Assembly: GCF_030445035.2 (NCBI RefSeq)
Contig: NC_080690.1
Location: forward strand, 31,956,796 to 32,020,795
DNA: 64,000 bases
Source of the DNA: Dasypus novemcinctus
Taxonomy: Eukaryota; Chordata; Mammalia; Cingulata; Dasypodidae
Direction: 5' to 3'
The position numbers and the translations under genes are program-made. The notes beneath the pieces were generated by a model. That model ran no database searches and was not told the DNA's origin. It saw nothing but the letters and a program-made list of their open reading frames with translations. Every line of letters starts with the position of its first letter. The stretch's first letter is position 1. Below are positions 33,176 through 44,884 of this stretch, piece by piece.

Positions 33176-34780
33176 AACTTAGATTAGAAACCATGCACAC
33201 ATATACACACACACACACTCTACTAATGTCAACTCACCAAGGTCTAGAGAGCCAGAGTATCTTTTTAAGTAGGCTAACTCATCTATTAGTGCTCAGCTCA
33301 AAGAGAAGAGATGAGTTGAAGCTGATGGGCCAGGTGTAGGTTTTTATTTAAAGAGGGTTTGATTTTTATATCAGTGTTCTTAGCATCAAGCAAAAGTGAT
33401 TTATAAGTTTAATCATAAAATTAGCTTACTATAAGATTACCGGGTTCCTGAAGACTTATTCTACCAGATATTAAGACAGGTGTTAAACCTACATTATCAT
33501 ATGAGGAAATATTAAGTTGTATAGGCCACAGACACTCAAAAGAAGCAAGAAATCAACATAGAGATGAAGTAGTCTTAGAGAGCTCCATGCAAGAGCTGGG
33601 ATGTAAATCAGCCCTTGTAGGATAAGTAAAAGGAGGATATGCAGATAGGAAAGTATAGAAATTGTTATTCTGTCCCCATTCAGTTGTCTTGTTTGCATGG
33701 AACAGGAACCAATTCTGACTACTTTACACTCAGAAAGAACTTAGTGAAGGATATATTAAAGTTCATAGAATCTACAGACAGTAGAGAATGAGGCTAGGAA
33801 AATGGGCAGGAACCGAGAGGGGTCACACAGGAAGATGCAGCCAAGGTCTTTTGGTAAGAAGGTCCAGTGAGAACACCACTAACCCACAACCAGAACAGTC
33901 ACCAGGCAGCTGATGTCACCACCAGTGACTCTTGACTCTGCTACTACTAATTGTGACCTTCTAAATTACTCTTTGATTCTTTGGATAATTCCCTCAGGAT
34001 TAAAAAAAAATAAAAGAGAAATTTTGGTGTAGTAGTAGATTCTGGGGAAAATGGCACCCTGGATACTGAGGGGAAGGAGAGAAAGATCCTCTCCACTCCT
34101 TGCCCAACCTTTCCAGTTTCTGAAATGTGAGGCACTCGTACACACAGACAATAGAGGATTTCTTCTAAATACAAAGGAGATTTGAATGCTGGGTAGACAC
34201 AAACTTTTAAACTCCACCAAGTTCTCCCCCAAATAAAAACTTCACAGTCTCAAGACTGTGAATATAGTAAGTGTTCGCTATATTCAGTTTGCTAAAAAAC
34301 GTGGATTTTATATATGTTTAAGCAATCATTTCTTTTTTAAGAATACACATGGAGTTTAAATTATTTGACATTAGATTTTAGTGTTGGATGTATTCTATAT
34401 AGAGATTCTATAGGGATTTGCAAGATTTTTAAAATTTTTTAAGAACCGCCATCATGGTTCCCAATGATCTGAATAACAAAACGCTGGGAATTCTGTCTGA
34501 ATTCCCCCCACGACAGCAGTTTTATCTTTTCCAAGAGCTTCCTTGTTTTAAGAACTGCCTTATAGAACATGTCTATGAGAAATCTGGAAAATGCTAAGGT
34601 CTGAGCAAAACAAGCTTTACTGAAATGTCCCAATATGAATCAATTCACCGATAGTGGGCTGCTGAAATTATCATGGAGACTGAAGTACACAAAACAAAAA
34701 GAAAGTCCGTGAATACTGACTAGTGATAGCTAAACAATTCACATATAAATATATGGCATGGGAAACAGCGTAAGATAAGA
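33176..34780. other. Mostly unique sequence
   Basis: A short (CA)n lies at about 33204-33220. The 33700-33850 part has the texture of an old repeat, but I cannot assign it. No exon recognised. Confidence 0.4.
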
Positions 34781-34849
34781 AATTATTGAGAACATACTAT
34801 GTGCCTATACTTGTGTAAATAATTTTATATTTATAGTTTTAAATCAACT
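34781..34849 (-). repeat. MIR fragment, reverse orientation
   Basis: 'attgagaacatactatgtgc' and 'cttgtgtaaataattttata' represent the MIR 3' end in reverse, cut by the following SINE. Confidence 0.4.
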
Positions 34850-34861
34850 AAAGTATATGTA

Positions 34862-35202
34862 TAGAAATGGCTGTGGCTCCATCAGTTGGGCTCCCATGTA
34901 CCATATGGGAGGTCCTGGGTTCACGTCCCAGGGCCTCCTTGTGAAGGCAGGCTCGCCCACACACTGCGGAGAGCTGCTGGTCTGCAGGTGCTGCAGAGAG
35001 CTGACCCAGCAAGGTGATGCAACAAAAAAAGGAAGACAAGCAAAAACACAGAAGAGGCTGCAGCAAATGATCACAGAGAGCAGACAGCATGCAAACAGCA
35101 ATGAGGAAGGGGAAATAAAATAGAGACACAAAAGAACGCCCAGCGAATGGACAAAGAAAGCAGACAGCACGCAAAAAGCCACAAGTGGGGGGAATTTTTA
35201 AA
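34862..35202 (+). mobile_element. DAS-SINE, chimeric long form
   Basis: Head 'agaaatggctgtggctccat' with B box 'cctgggttcacgtccca', second domain with 'ggcaggctcgcccacacact', 'ctgcggagagctgctggtc' and 'aggtgatgcaacaaaaaaag'. A duplicated 3' segment repeats 'gcagacagca(t/c)gcaaa' twice (about 35080 and 35160). Degenerate TSD: 'aagtatatgtat' (about 34851-34862) and 'aagcatatatac' (about 35203-35214). Confidence 0.9.
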
Positions 35203-35219
35203 AAGCATATATACTTCAT

Positions 35220-35365
35220 TTTTTAAATTTCTAGCAATTTACTTCACCTCTTTAAAGCCTCACTTTATTCACCAGCAAAATTGGAGCAAATAATGTTGCC
35301 CCATTTATCACACTGAGTTGTTGTAAAAATCTAATGAATGACTGAAGCAATGCTCTGAAAACTAA
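35220..35365 (+). repeat. MIR SINE
   Basis: 'agcaatttacttcacctct', 'aaagcctcactttattcacc' and 'cacactgagttgttgtaaaa' follow MIR order. Confidence 0.6.
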
Positions 35366-35985
35366 AATGCAAGGGATAATGATAGTGACAGTTACATGTG
35401 ATGACTCAGTCCCCATCTGAGTTCTCCAAACATTCAGAACCATGTTCTATTCTTTGCTTTGCTACTCCTCTGAGAACCTCAAACTGGAAGCACACTTTTA
35501 AATGCAGCTCTGCTGGATCTAAGACACAGATGCATTCTGTGCAAGATAAATTGAAACTTGTTCCTAAAAGTACACTGGAAGCTCCAAGGGAGAAGAGTTA
35601 CCAAAGAGAGGACATCAAGATGTCACTCGTTCTTCCAACTGCACCTGTGATTGAGAAAAATGTTTTCTTTAATCCAAATTGATATTTGAAAAGAAAAATG
35701 ACAAAGTGAGGTCCTTTCTCTTCATCATTTACATTATGCCATATGAGTACAAATTTGATCTAAAATATTTTCATTTATGACAATTGGTGGAATATGCCCC
35801 CGGATCATGGAAATATTCACCTTTATTCCTAGGAAAGCCCAGTTATGGACGTAGGATTCCCATGTGGTAATGATAATGTGTTGGAATTCAGGGATAGTGT
35901 ATATAGACATAACTTTATACACTATGTTTTAGAATTTCAGTATTTTTAAAACTACTCTAGCCAAAGCCACCAGCATCTGTCATTT
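35366..35985. other. Unique sequence
   Basis: Nothing assigned. Confidence 0.45.
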
Positions 35986-36690
35986 GGACTACAGCAAAAG
36001 CTCCTATCCAGTCTCCATGCTTCTATTCCAATTTCCCCCTTTTCAATCTATTCTTCAAAAGGTAACCAGTTATTATTTAGTGTGTGTGTGTGTGTGTGTG
36101 TGTGAGTGGGTGGGTGTATTAGATCAGGACAGTCTCTTGCTCAAAAGCCTACAATTGTTTCCCATTGTGTTAAGAACAAGATCCAAAACCTTTACCAACA
36201 GCTATGAAGTGGCCCTTGACCATCACTCCAATAGCATTTTCTAGAATTCTTCCCAGAAACCCCGTAACTCACACCGCCTGAATATTCTTGCCTCCTTGGT
36301 CCTTGATCACACTACAAATACACCTGTCTTGAGGGCTTTGCTTTTGCTGTTCCTTTGACTTGAGTGTTCCCCCTGGTATTGCACAGCTCAGCCCTGCCCT
36401 TCACTCAGGTCTTTCCTTCAATATCACCGTCTCATGTGTGTTCCCTGAACACTATTGAAAATAACCCCTTGATTACTCTTCCTCCTTACAGTGCCCTATT
36501 TTCCTTCATCTCACTTATCACCACCTGAAAATATATCATATGTTGGTTTATTGTCCACCTGTTCCATCAGTATATAAGCTAAGGATCCTGGAGACTTTAT
36601 GTTTTGTGTGCCAGGCATTATTCTGGGCACTGAATACAGTGAATAATATAGACAGTCAATGGGTATTTTGAACAAAAGAGAGGTGCAAAC
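35986..36690 (+). repeat. LINE L2 3' portion
   Basis: 'caaaagcctacaattgtttc', 'ccattgtgttaagaacaaga', 'tgcttttgctgttcctttga', 'ccttcactcaggtctttcc' and 'ttatcaccacctgaaaatat' are the L2 3' order over about 600 bases. A (TG)n microsatellite at 36081-36104 interrupts its start. The L1 at 36720 inserted just beyond its end. Confidence 0.75.
36081..36104. repeat. (TG)n microsatellite
   Basis: Twelve TG units followed by imperfect GTGGG units. Confidence 0.9.
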
Positions 36691-39415
36691 ATTCCAGATT
36701 GAAAGGGAAAAAAAGGCCTAGAAAATGCATATCAGAAAATATTCAACATCACTAGGCATTAGGGAAATGCAAATCAAAACTACAATGAGGTGGATGCTTT
36801 CTCCATGTGGCAGGGCTGTAACTATTTGCAGCTGTCTCTGAAACAGTGGTAGACCAGGAGCAGCTTGGAATTTTAACTTTCATTTTATAAAGAACAGCAT
36901 TTTTTAATGTTTCATAGGCAAGTTATAACTGGCACTTCTTGTTCTTCTAAAACGTGAAAATCTCCCCCAACACTTTACCAGAGGAATCCTGATGGTGTTA
37001 AAGAAGTGGGAGAACCCATTGCTAGGAGTGGAGTCTCACCCAGACTCCCTACAACACAGCAGCACTGAGACTAGGCACAGAGTCAACCATCCTCTCATTG
37101 AAGTGGGAAGCAAGGTTGCTTCTGGAGCTGAAGCTGACCAAGAAGAAAGAGTCCATTCCAGACCTAAAGTTGGATCACCTCCTGAAGCCCTTATTCAGTA
37201 TTGGTATTCCCGCAGAGAGGGCAGTGAGGATCTTAAAGACCACCTGGCAAAAAGTAAAAAGATGGAAAATTGCCTGGGAGAATCCAGGCATGAAGTAGGA
37301 AAATCTAAAATAGAAGAAAACACAGAAGCTGCAGGCAAAATAGAGAAATATAATGTTCCACTGAATATCAACTCAAACCAAGATTCTTCGGGCTCAGAGC
37401 CCAAGTGCAGGTGGAAAGAGGATCTCTGGAAACAGCTTTTCTCTGGATGACTTGGAAACAGGCCCAGATCATTTGTCATCTTCTGCATTCAACTCCAGTA
37501 AAAGTGAGAGAGGCAAAATCTGGAGCTTCCATGCCTGTCAGGAACCTTCATTAAGGACGGAATGGCCAAGTACAGCTGTGTCCATACAAAGCCATTCAGC
37601 CAGCTTTACAAGTGACTTGAAACCCAGTGGAGGTGAAATCAAGACTCGTAAGTTGGAGTAAAAGGAAAATGTGCCCCAGGTTCTGAGGTCTGCATCACCC
37701 ATCAGGATGGAGAAAAGATTCTGCAACTGAGACTAGCTTGGTATTCCATTCCAGCCCTGCTGAAGATGACTCCCATAACTTTCAGGTTAAGAGTGAGGTC
37801 CAGCAGCCTGTTCATCCCAAGCAGCTAAGTCCAGATGCCAGAGGCTCCAGGGTTTCTCAAAATTCTCCACCCAAAGCAGTGAAGAAGGCACCTGCAAAAG
37901 AAACCGGTGTGAAATGCAGAAGACAGTCTACCCAATGGAGCCAATCAGGAGGTGTTTCACATCAGCTGTTTCCATTGCCTCTGTTGTAACAACAAACAGT
38001 CTAGGAACATATGCATCTTTCCACGGGAGAATCTACTGCAAGCCTCTCTTCAATCAACTCTTTAAATCTAAAGGCAATTATGATGATGGCTTTGGGCACA
38101 AACCATACAAGGATCTGTGGGGTAAGCAAAAATGAAAATGAAGAGACTTTGGAGAGACGAGCCCAGCTTTCAAATGCAGGAGAGTCCCCTCACAACTCAG
38201 GGGTGGAAGATGCCCTCATTGCTAAGGTGGATGTGCTGGCTGCAAGCATGGAAGCCAAGGTCTCCTCTCAATAAGAGAAAGAAGACAAGCCAGCTGAATC
38301 TAAGAAGCTGAGAATTGCCTGGCCACCTCCAACTGAACTTCATAGTTCAGGAAGTGCCTTGGAGGAAGGGATCAAAGTGTCTAAGCCCAAATGGGCTCCT
38401 GATGATGAAATCAGCAAGCCTGAAACCCCTGAGATGTAGATCTGGATCTGAAGAAGCCAAGACAATCTTCCTCACTGAAGAAAAGAAGCTGCCCATTCAC
38501 TGTAGTAGTTTCATTTAGAACCATTTCCATCAAGAGCCCAAAAAGCTTGGCCCACCTATCAGGAAAGACTGGAGCATATCAGGGGAAGATGGGGAGTTTG
38601 TAGAAGAAATAGCAGCAGAAAGGAACGAAATGGGAAATGCCAAGACTCCAGAGAAGAGTGGGAGTGTGGGAGAAACCACCTGGCAAAACAAGGAATCTAA
38701 AGGAGGAGGGACAGGGAGGAAAAGCAAGGAAGTACATAGTTTTGAGAAGGGGAGAGAATCTTGTAGAAAATGGTGCAAACTTAGATGAAGATGATGGAAA
38801 CCTCATCAAACAGCTAGAACCCAAGTCTCTAAACTGATACCGCTTTGCAGATAAGACCTCCCCTAAATAATTCACTACTCAGAATCAGAAATTCCAGGAT
38901 ATGGGATTCTGAGAGGGAGAAGTGATTCAAGAGCTGTCTGTGGAAGAATAAAGAGAAATTGGTATTATGATGAAAATAAGGATGAAAAATAGCAAATTGC
39001 AATGATGATTGGCCTTAAATTAGTGTTAGTGAGTTGTTGCCATTTATCAAAATGATGCACATAAATAGGTATATTAGCGTGAACTGGAATTTATGTGGAA
39101 ATAGCTTTGGAAAAGAGTTCCTGCTTCCAAAAAAATCCCATACTGCAGCTTAAATGAACCAATTTTAAATGCTAGAGACAGTATTACTTAAACCTTCCAT
39201 TTTAACAGTGATGGCATGCATAGTGCTTTAAGGTGTTACAACCACAAGGAGGGACATGGTCCAACTGATAAGAGTCAGGATTCGTATAAGGCAATGTAAA
39301 AAGTAGGTAGATGTTAAGTAATACACTGTCACACTACAAATACTATTTAGGAAACATACAGAAGGGATTTAGGGTCCTAAACATTATGATTCAATGCCCT
39401 TTAATATAAAGGGCA

Positions 39416-39817
39416 GGGAAGTGGACTTGGCCAATGGATAGGGCATCTGCCTACCACATGGGAGGTCCATGGTTCAAACCCCGGGCCTCCTTGACCTGTG
39501 TGGAGCTGGCCCATGCGTGCAAGGAGTGCTGTGCCATGTAGGGGTGTCCCCCGCATAGGGGAGCCCCATGCGCAAGGACCGCGCCACGCAAGGAGAGCCA
39601 CCCAGCATGAAAGAAAGTACAGCCTGCCCAAGAATGGCACCGCACACACAGAAAGCTGACACAAGATGACGCAACAAAAAGAAACACAGATTCCCAGTGC
39701 TGCTGATAAGGATAGAAGCAGTCACAGAAGAACACACAGCGAAAGGACACAGAGAACAGACAACCTGGGGGTGGGGGGGTGGGGGGGTGGGGGAAGGAGA
39801 GAGAAATAAATAAAAAA
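39416..39817 (+). mobile_element. DAS-SINE, long chimeric form inside the LIMA1 retrocopy
   Basis: Head 'gggaagtggacttggccaat' with B box 'catggttcaaacccc', then a second domain unlike the other copies: 'aaggagtgctgtgccatgta' and 'ggggtgtcccccgcatagg'. This variant recurs at 63900-64000. A perfect 14-bp TSD 'taatataaagggca' lies at 39402-39415 and 39818-39831. The tail is preceded by a long G-rich run. ORFs on the minus strand (87-142 residues) are SINE frames. Confidence 0.95.
39767..39794 (+). repeat. G-run inside a DAS-SINE (G-quadruplex capable)
   Basis: Five G or more in each of four runs separated by single T. It lies just before the A-rich tail, where the chimeric DAS copy at 24183 also has a G run. 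Confidence 0.8.
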
Positions 39818-40647
39818 TAATATAAAGGGCATAGTTTGTGTATTTTTAGTGAATATCCATTTAATTGTTTAGTATTCATCTGCTAAGAGATCAAATATTT
39901 AGTCTATCTTAAAATTTTAGGTTAATTTTTTTACTCTGACATATAGGGGGATTTATTGCTTTGCATACTACTCTCTAAACCTCATCCTGAACAGGATTAT
40001 TGAGGTATAGCAAGCCATCTTTGCAGAGCACCTGTGGAGGGATTGAAGAACCAACCCACATGCTCTGGTGTTTGGAGATATCCTTACTGCCTTCCACATA
40101 AACGTGGTATTTGCCGATGAGTTTGAGCCACCCTCAGTGATTGCTTTCTTCTCTGGCGGTAGCCATACTTCTCATAGTTTACTGAAAGTTACAATATTTT
40201 GCAAGACCTTTCAGATCACTGTTCACTATACTCCACGTTCAAGCAAAGTGAGGAGTTTAAAGGTGTAATAGCCCAGAGAACTGCCTTAAACTACTTGTGC
40301 TCACACCCCCAACCCGTGTATTCCATTTCTGATGTCCCCTTTCTGAGGCACCAATTTTTTAATACTTACCAGCCTGAGATGTATTGATTTTTATGGCAGA
40401 CAGTATTTCCAGGGTGAAATTAAACCAACTATAGGCCTTTTTCTTGGGATGGCTTTAGAACATTATAAACTTGAATACATTATACATAATTGATATTCCA
40501 AATCATATGTGTGATGGGAAGAGATTTTTTTAAGCTATAGGCTTTTCTTTGTACTGGATTTACAAAGATATTTTACTGTAATATTTTTTAGGGATGTAAT
40601 ATATTCTGCTTTCTTACAGTCTTGCTTAGTCTGAAACATTGTTATTC

Positions 40648-40653
40648 AATAAA
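40648..40653 (+). terminator. Polyadenylation signal copied from LIMA1 mRNA
   Basis: AATAAA, 18 bases before the short A run at 40672-40677 that marks the retrocopied poly(A) tail. Confidence 0.75.
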
Positions 40654-42135
40654 GCTTTTAATTTACATTTGAAAAAACCTACGATGAGATATCCTCTCAC
40701 ACCTCACAGAATGGCCATTAACAAAAAAACAGAAAACAGCAAGTGCTGGAGAGGATGTGGAGAAATGGGAACACTCTTCACTGTTGGTGAGAATGTAGAA
40801 TGGTATAGCCTCTGTGGAAGACAGCTTAGCCGTTCCTCAGGAAGCTCAATATGGAACTGCCATATAATCTGGCAATCTCTCCACTAGGAATACATCAAGA
40901 AGAACTGAAAACAGTGACATGAACATACTACACACTGGTGTTCATAGCAGCATTATTCACAATCGCCAAAAGATGGAACCAATCCAAGGGTCCATCAACT
41001 GATGAATGGATAAACAAATGTGGTGTATGCATACAATGGAATTCTATGCTGCTGAAAAAAGAAATGAAACTGGGACACATATGATAGCATGGATGAACCT
41101 TGAGGACATTATGCTGAGTGAAATAAGCCAGACACAAAAGAACAAATATTGTATGGTCTCACTAATATGAACTAAATGCAAAGAATAAACACATGGAGTT
41201 AAAACCTAGACTAAAGGCTACTAAGAGATAGGATGAGGATGGAGAAGGGGTACTGATACTTATCGTATATAGAATTTTCATTTAGCTTGACTGTAAACGT
41301 GTGGAAATAGAGTTGATGGTAACACATTACAGTTAATATAGCTAAAATGGCTGGTTTATAAATGTGACTGTGGCTGAAATGGGTAGTCTAGGGACGTGAC
41401 CATTAATTGAAAGAAAGCTAGAGATTAATCTATAGACTAAATATCATTGTAAATTGGATGAGGACTATAGTTAATAATAAAAATACAAGAATGTTCTTCT
41501 ATGAACTAGAACAAATCTACTTCCCTATTACAAGGGGATAAGGCTATAGTGCTGCATGGGGAAATACCATTAATGAAACTTATGGACAATAGTTAACAGC
41601 TATATTGTAATATTCTTGCATCAATGTCAAAGAAGGTACTATATCATCACCAAGAGTCAATAATAGGGAGGTACGGGATTTTTTTCTTTTGGACTAAGGA
41701 AAACATTCAAAGGTTTACTGGGGTGATGACCGCACAACTCTGTGATAAGAGTGAAAGCCACTGATTGCACACTTTGGATAGAATGTACAAGGCATGGGAC
41801 TGTATAACACAGTGAACAATGTGGTGGAGGACAGACTGTGGCTAACAGTACTAATACGAGTGTTCTCTCATGAACCTTAACAAAGGTGTAATACTAATAC
41901 ATAGTGTTGATATTAAGGCCTGCATGGAAAAAAATATACCAAGTGCATGCTATGGACCATTGTTAGTGTTAATAGTCTGATTATGTCCTTTCATAATATG
42001 TAAAAATTTTCCACAAGAACATAAAGCATTGGTAAAGGGGTGATGTACGGGAATTCCTCACATTATGCATGATTGTTTTGTAAGCTCAAAACTTCTCTAA
42101 TAGAAAATAATAAAAATAATTTTTTAAAAAGGCCT

Positions 42136-42234
42136 GAATGCACATCCCCATATCTTCTCTTGATTCTTGATCTCAGGCTCTCAGGAAACCATATTCCTTT
42201 TTTTCCAAGAACTTGGTCTATACGTACTTATGAA
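42136..42234. other. Unique sequence right of the L1
   Basis: Resumes the sequence interrupted by the L1 at 36719. No gene seen. Confidence 0.45.
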
Positions 42235-42375
42235 TGTATTAGTAAATGAGGAATGACTAGCCCCAATAAAGTTACAAACTCCAGGAGTACAGAAATCACA
42301 TCTCTTTTTGCTTTTGTTTCCCCATTTCTTCACACTATGTATAACATTCAACAAGAATTTGCTGATTGAAACAAT
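42235..42375 (+). repeat. LINE L2 3'-end fragment
   Basis: 'acaaactccaggagtacag', 'aaatcacatctctttttgc' and 'gtataacattcaacaagaat' are the L2 tail. Confidence 0.55.
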
Positions 42376-43485
42376 GTGTGCACTGACGAATGCATATCTG
42401 GCAATTAGTCATGGCCAACAGCTTGACCTTTACCCTCTACTATTTGACAAGGCAAAAGCTTTCCCATGAAACAATTCCTGTTACTTAGAAGAGTTGTCTA
42501 TTTTTGTCATACAGTTTCTTTTGGATTCCAGGTAGCCAGGTAGCATGATATTGAGGAAGAGCAAGGAGTGGCATTTAGGTAGACTCCCTCACTTAATAAT
42601 TTAAACACACAACTCTCAGTGTTGTCATATATAAAATGACTACACCAATTCCATGTTTAAAAGTTATAAAATCAAGATAAATCCATGTATGTATAATCTG
42701 AATAAAAACTATGGCCCTTACAACCCCATCTCTGTGCAGTTAAGCCATAAAATTAAACTCGGGAATTATAAAGAGTATTCATTATTTACATGCATCTCTC
42801 AAAAAATATTAAAAGGGATCAATTAAAATTTACAGTCGTCTCTCAAACCCCAGCACCACCACTTCCTTTTCTCAAAACTTCGTGGCCACTCCAGGCCCTC
42901 TCATTGGACTTTCTCAAAATCCCAAATCCCAAATCACCCTTTTCTGTCTCCTTCCCCTTATCTGTTTTTTCCCCTCTTTATTTAGGTTTTATATTGTACT
43001 CTCTCCATTTCCTTTTCCTTCTTCAGGCTCTCTCGCCCTCCCTCTCTCAATCTAACTATCCAACTAGGATCCAACTATCAAAAGCAAAACAAGCAAAAAA
43101 CTCACTGTTTGCAGGAGTGGGGCAGATTAACACTAAAACTGTTATAAATTATATCTCTATTATAAGGATATATAATTCTATATGTGACACTCAAACTAAG
43201 GACCAGAGAAGGAAGGGACCTTTGTATCTCACTCAGCTAACAAACATTGGAACTAAGATTGAAATTCAAGTTTGATTCTGAGGATGCACTGAACCTTCCT
43301 GGGAGACTGAATCTGCCTAAAAATCAAGGTAATTTGGGGACTGCATCCTGATCAACAGAGTAGAAGGAGAAGAAACTTAAAGCTGCTTAGACTTTTCATG
43401 CCCCTTTTTGGAGGCATCTAAGAAAAGGACCATGAAACACATTCACATATGTATTTATATTTATCCCTTTCAACCAGTGGCCTCC
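42376..43485. other. Unique sequence
   Basis: No repeat recognised. The 161-residue ORF at 42790-43275 is low-complexity (Ser/Leu/Phe/Pro from a pyrimidine-rich stretch) and lacks any known domain, so it is not called. Confidence 0.4.
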
Positions 43486-44330
43486 AGAAAGAGAGCTCAG
43501 TGGGAGGGTTTGATTTAGCTGCAATCAGCTTGTTTCCATGTTAGCTCTGTTTAAAAAGGGCAAGCTACGTCTATCGGCTCCAGCCCGTTGCGTGGTGCGC
43601 CAATTCAGTGAGGTTTATTATCTGTCTCTAATAGCAGTGGGCCCCAGAAATGGCACAGAGCAATTTTCTGCTTCCATTTCCATAGCATTTGAGAAAAAAT
43701 CTGGGGGCGATTTTTTAGTCTGCAGCAATATTTCTTAATGTTTTTTATCTCTTAAAATTGCAACTTAAATCTCTCCCTGACTCACATTCAAAGCTTAAGG
43801 CAGAGTCTGACATTTGGTAGCTCAGTTCCAACCAGGAGGTAAACGAAGTAGACCAGGGGGCTGAGCGACAAGTTCAGGGCAAAGGAACTAGGAAAGTAAA
43901 TCAGCTCACTCGTGAGCAATCTGCCTGAAAAACAGAACCAGCCTTCTCTGTCCTTTTAACCAATGCAAATTTGTTTTTGCAAAATTATTTTCTTGACTAG
44001 TAATGTGTCCAGTGCTTCTGACTGGACTTATCTTCTATTTTGACCTTGTCATAAATGTTAACAGTTTTACCCATTTATTTAAAGTTAGAAATTTATATGC
44101 TGAAAGTATAACAATTTATTCAAGTTCTCAATATTTGGAGGTAAATGATAACTTTCCAATGTTAGCATTGTCATTTAATTGACATAAGATAGCACATACT
44201 ATTTATTGAACCAGCTACCTTAAAGTGGTATAACATAAGCATCTCCCAAAGTCTGCTAATTTCCTTTTTACTGCATATTTTATGGCTGCAAAATATGGTA
44301 GTTTATGTAGCAAACCATCTGCGTTTTTCA
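43486..44330. other. Repeat-free block, possible conserved non-coding element
   Basis: The 43500-43800 part has unusual CpG retention for an AT-rich setting ('agctacgtctatcggctcca', 'cccgttgcgtggtgcgcc') and no repeat or exon. The part from 44100 fades into possible old LINE sequence. Conservation is a guess that needs alignment. Confidence 0.4.
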
Positions 44331-44884
44331 TATTTTGTTTCCAAATCGATCACTCTTAAACATGACACTCTGAACAATATCCTTGTAGCTTAATATTAAG
44401 ATGCCATTGAATAACTCATATACATTTTTTCCTTTTTTCATGATGGTGGAGATCCAATATTCACCTTTTGATTGGCAGTCAGAATTGGCCCCAGTACTTT
44501 GAGACCCACTTGAAGTTCCAAACTGAATCAACCATTTCCTTATCATTCCGCCTTGATGTGAACCCAAATGTCCCAAAGACGCTTGATTCCATGGAACCAC
44601 GTGGATACTGTCTTCCTAATTTCTGTCAATGATGTGGTTCTAGGCACAATGTGGAGGTGGGTGGCCTGGTAACAAGGGGCTGCTTAAGAAGAAAGTCAAT
44701 TTTCTATAATGACTCATCCCTGCAGCCACAAATTTTGGGGTAGCATTTTAAAGCAAAGAAAGACATGGAACATGAGAGGGAGTTGGAACAAGAAAAAAAA
44801 ATGAAGATAAGGGAGATAAACTAGGAAGGAGGGGTGGAAACTATTTCTATATGCCTCCTCTCTGGTCAAAATAGGATGAAGGTC
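44331..44884. other. Unassigned sequence
   Basis: No gene recognised. Confidence 0.4.

Larger units (their letters stand above)
36790..40675 (+). pseudogene. LIMA1: Processed pseudogene of LIMA1 (EPLIN)
   Basis: LIMA1 encodes an actin-bundling LIM protein. From about 36950 to 38960 the frames rebuild most of it in order. Landmarks are ENLPQHF (36956), KKWENP (37004), SPPEAL, the EPLIN-alpha start MENCLGESRHEV (37262), [38 protein letters not shown] (37800), the LIM core [24 protein letters not shown] (38000), [29 protein letters not shown] (38238), [13 protein letters not shown] and NLVENGANLDEDDGN (38757). It is intronless. Frameshifts, stops and a deletion after KIEKYNVPLN (about 37368) break it. 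In the LIM domain the first Cys is Gly and further indels remove zinc ligands, so no functional protein is expected. The 3' UTR runs past a SINE to AATAAA at 40648 and a short A tail. TSD: 36777-36789 and 40676-40688. Confidence 0.95.
36720..42125 (+). mobile_element. 5'-truncated L1 split by a LIMA1 retrocopy
   Basis: The left piece (36720-36789) and right piece (40676-42125) join into one L1 3' end. The left piece ends '...atgcaaatcaaaactacaatgag' in outline and the right continues 'atatcctctcacacctcaca', both parts of the same ORF2 stretch. ORF2 ends near 41170 with a 'gtatggtctcactaatatga' terminus, followed by a long armadillo-type 3' UTR and an A-rich tail. The outer TSD 'aaaaaggcct' lies at 36710-36719 and 42126-42135. 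Reading frames are broken. Confidence 0.88.

Noticed and set aside
39451..39879. 142-residue minus ORF
   Set aside because: Antisense frame of a DAS-SINE.
42790..43275. 161-residue ORF
   Set aside because: Low-complexity Ser/Leu/Phe/Pro from a pyrimidine-rich stretch, with no known motif.
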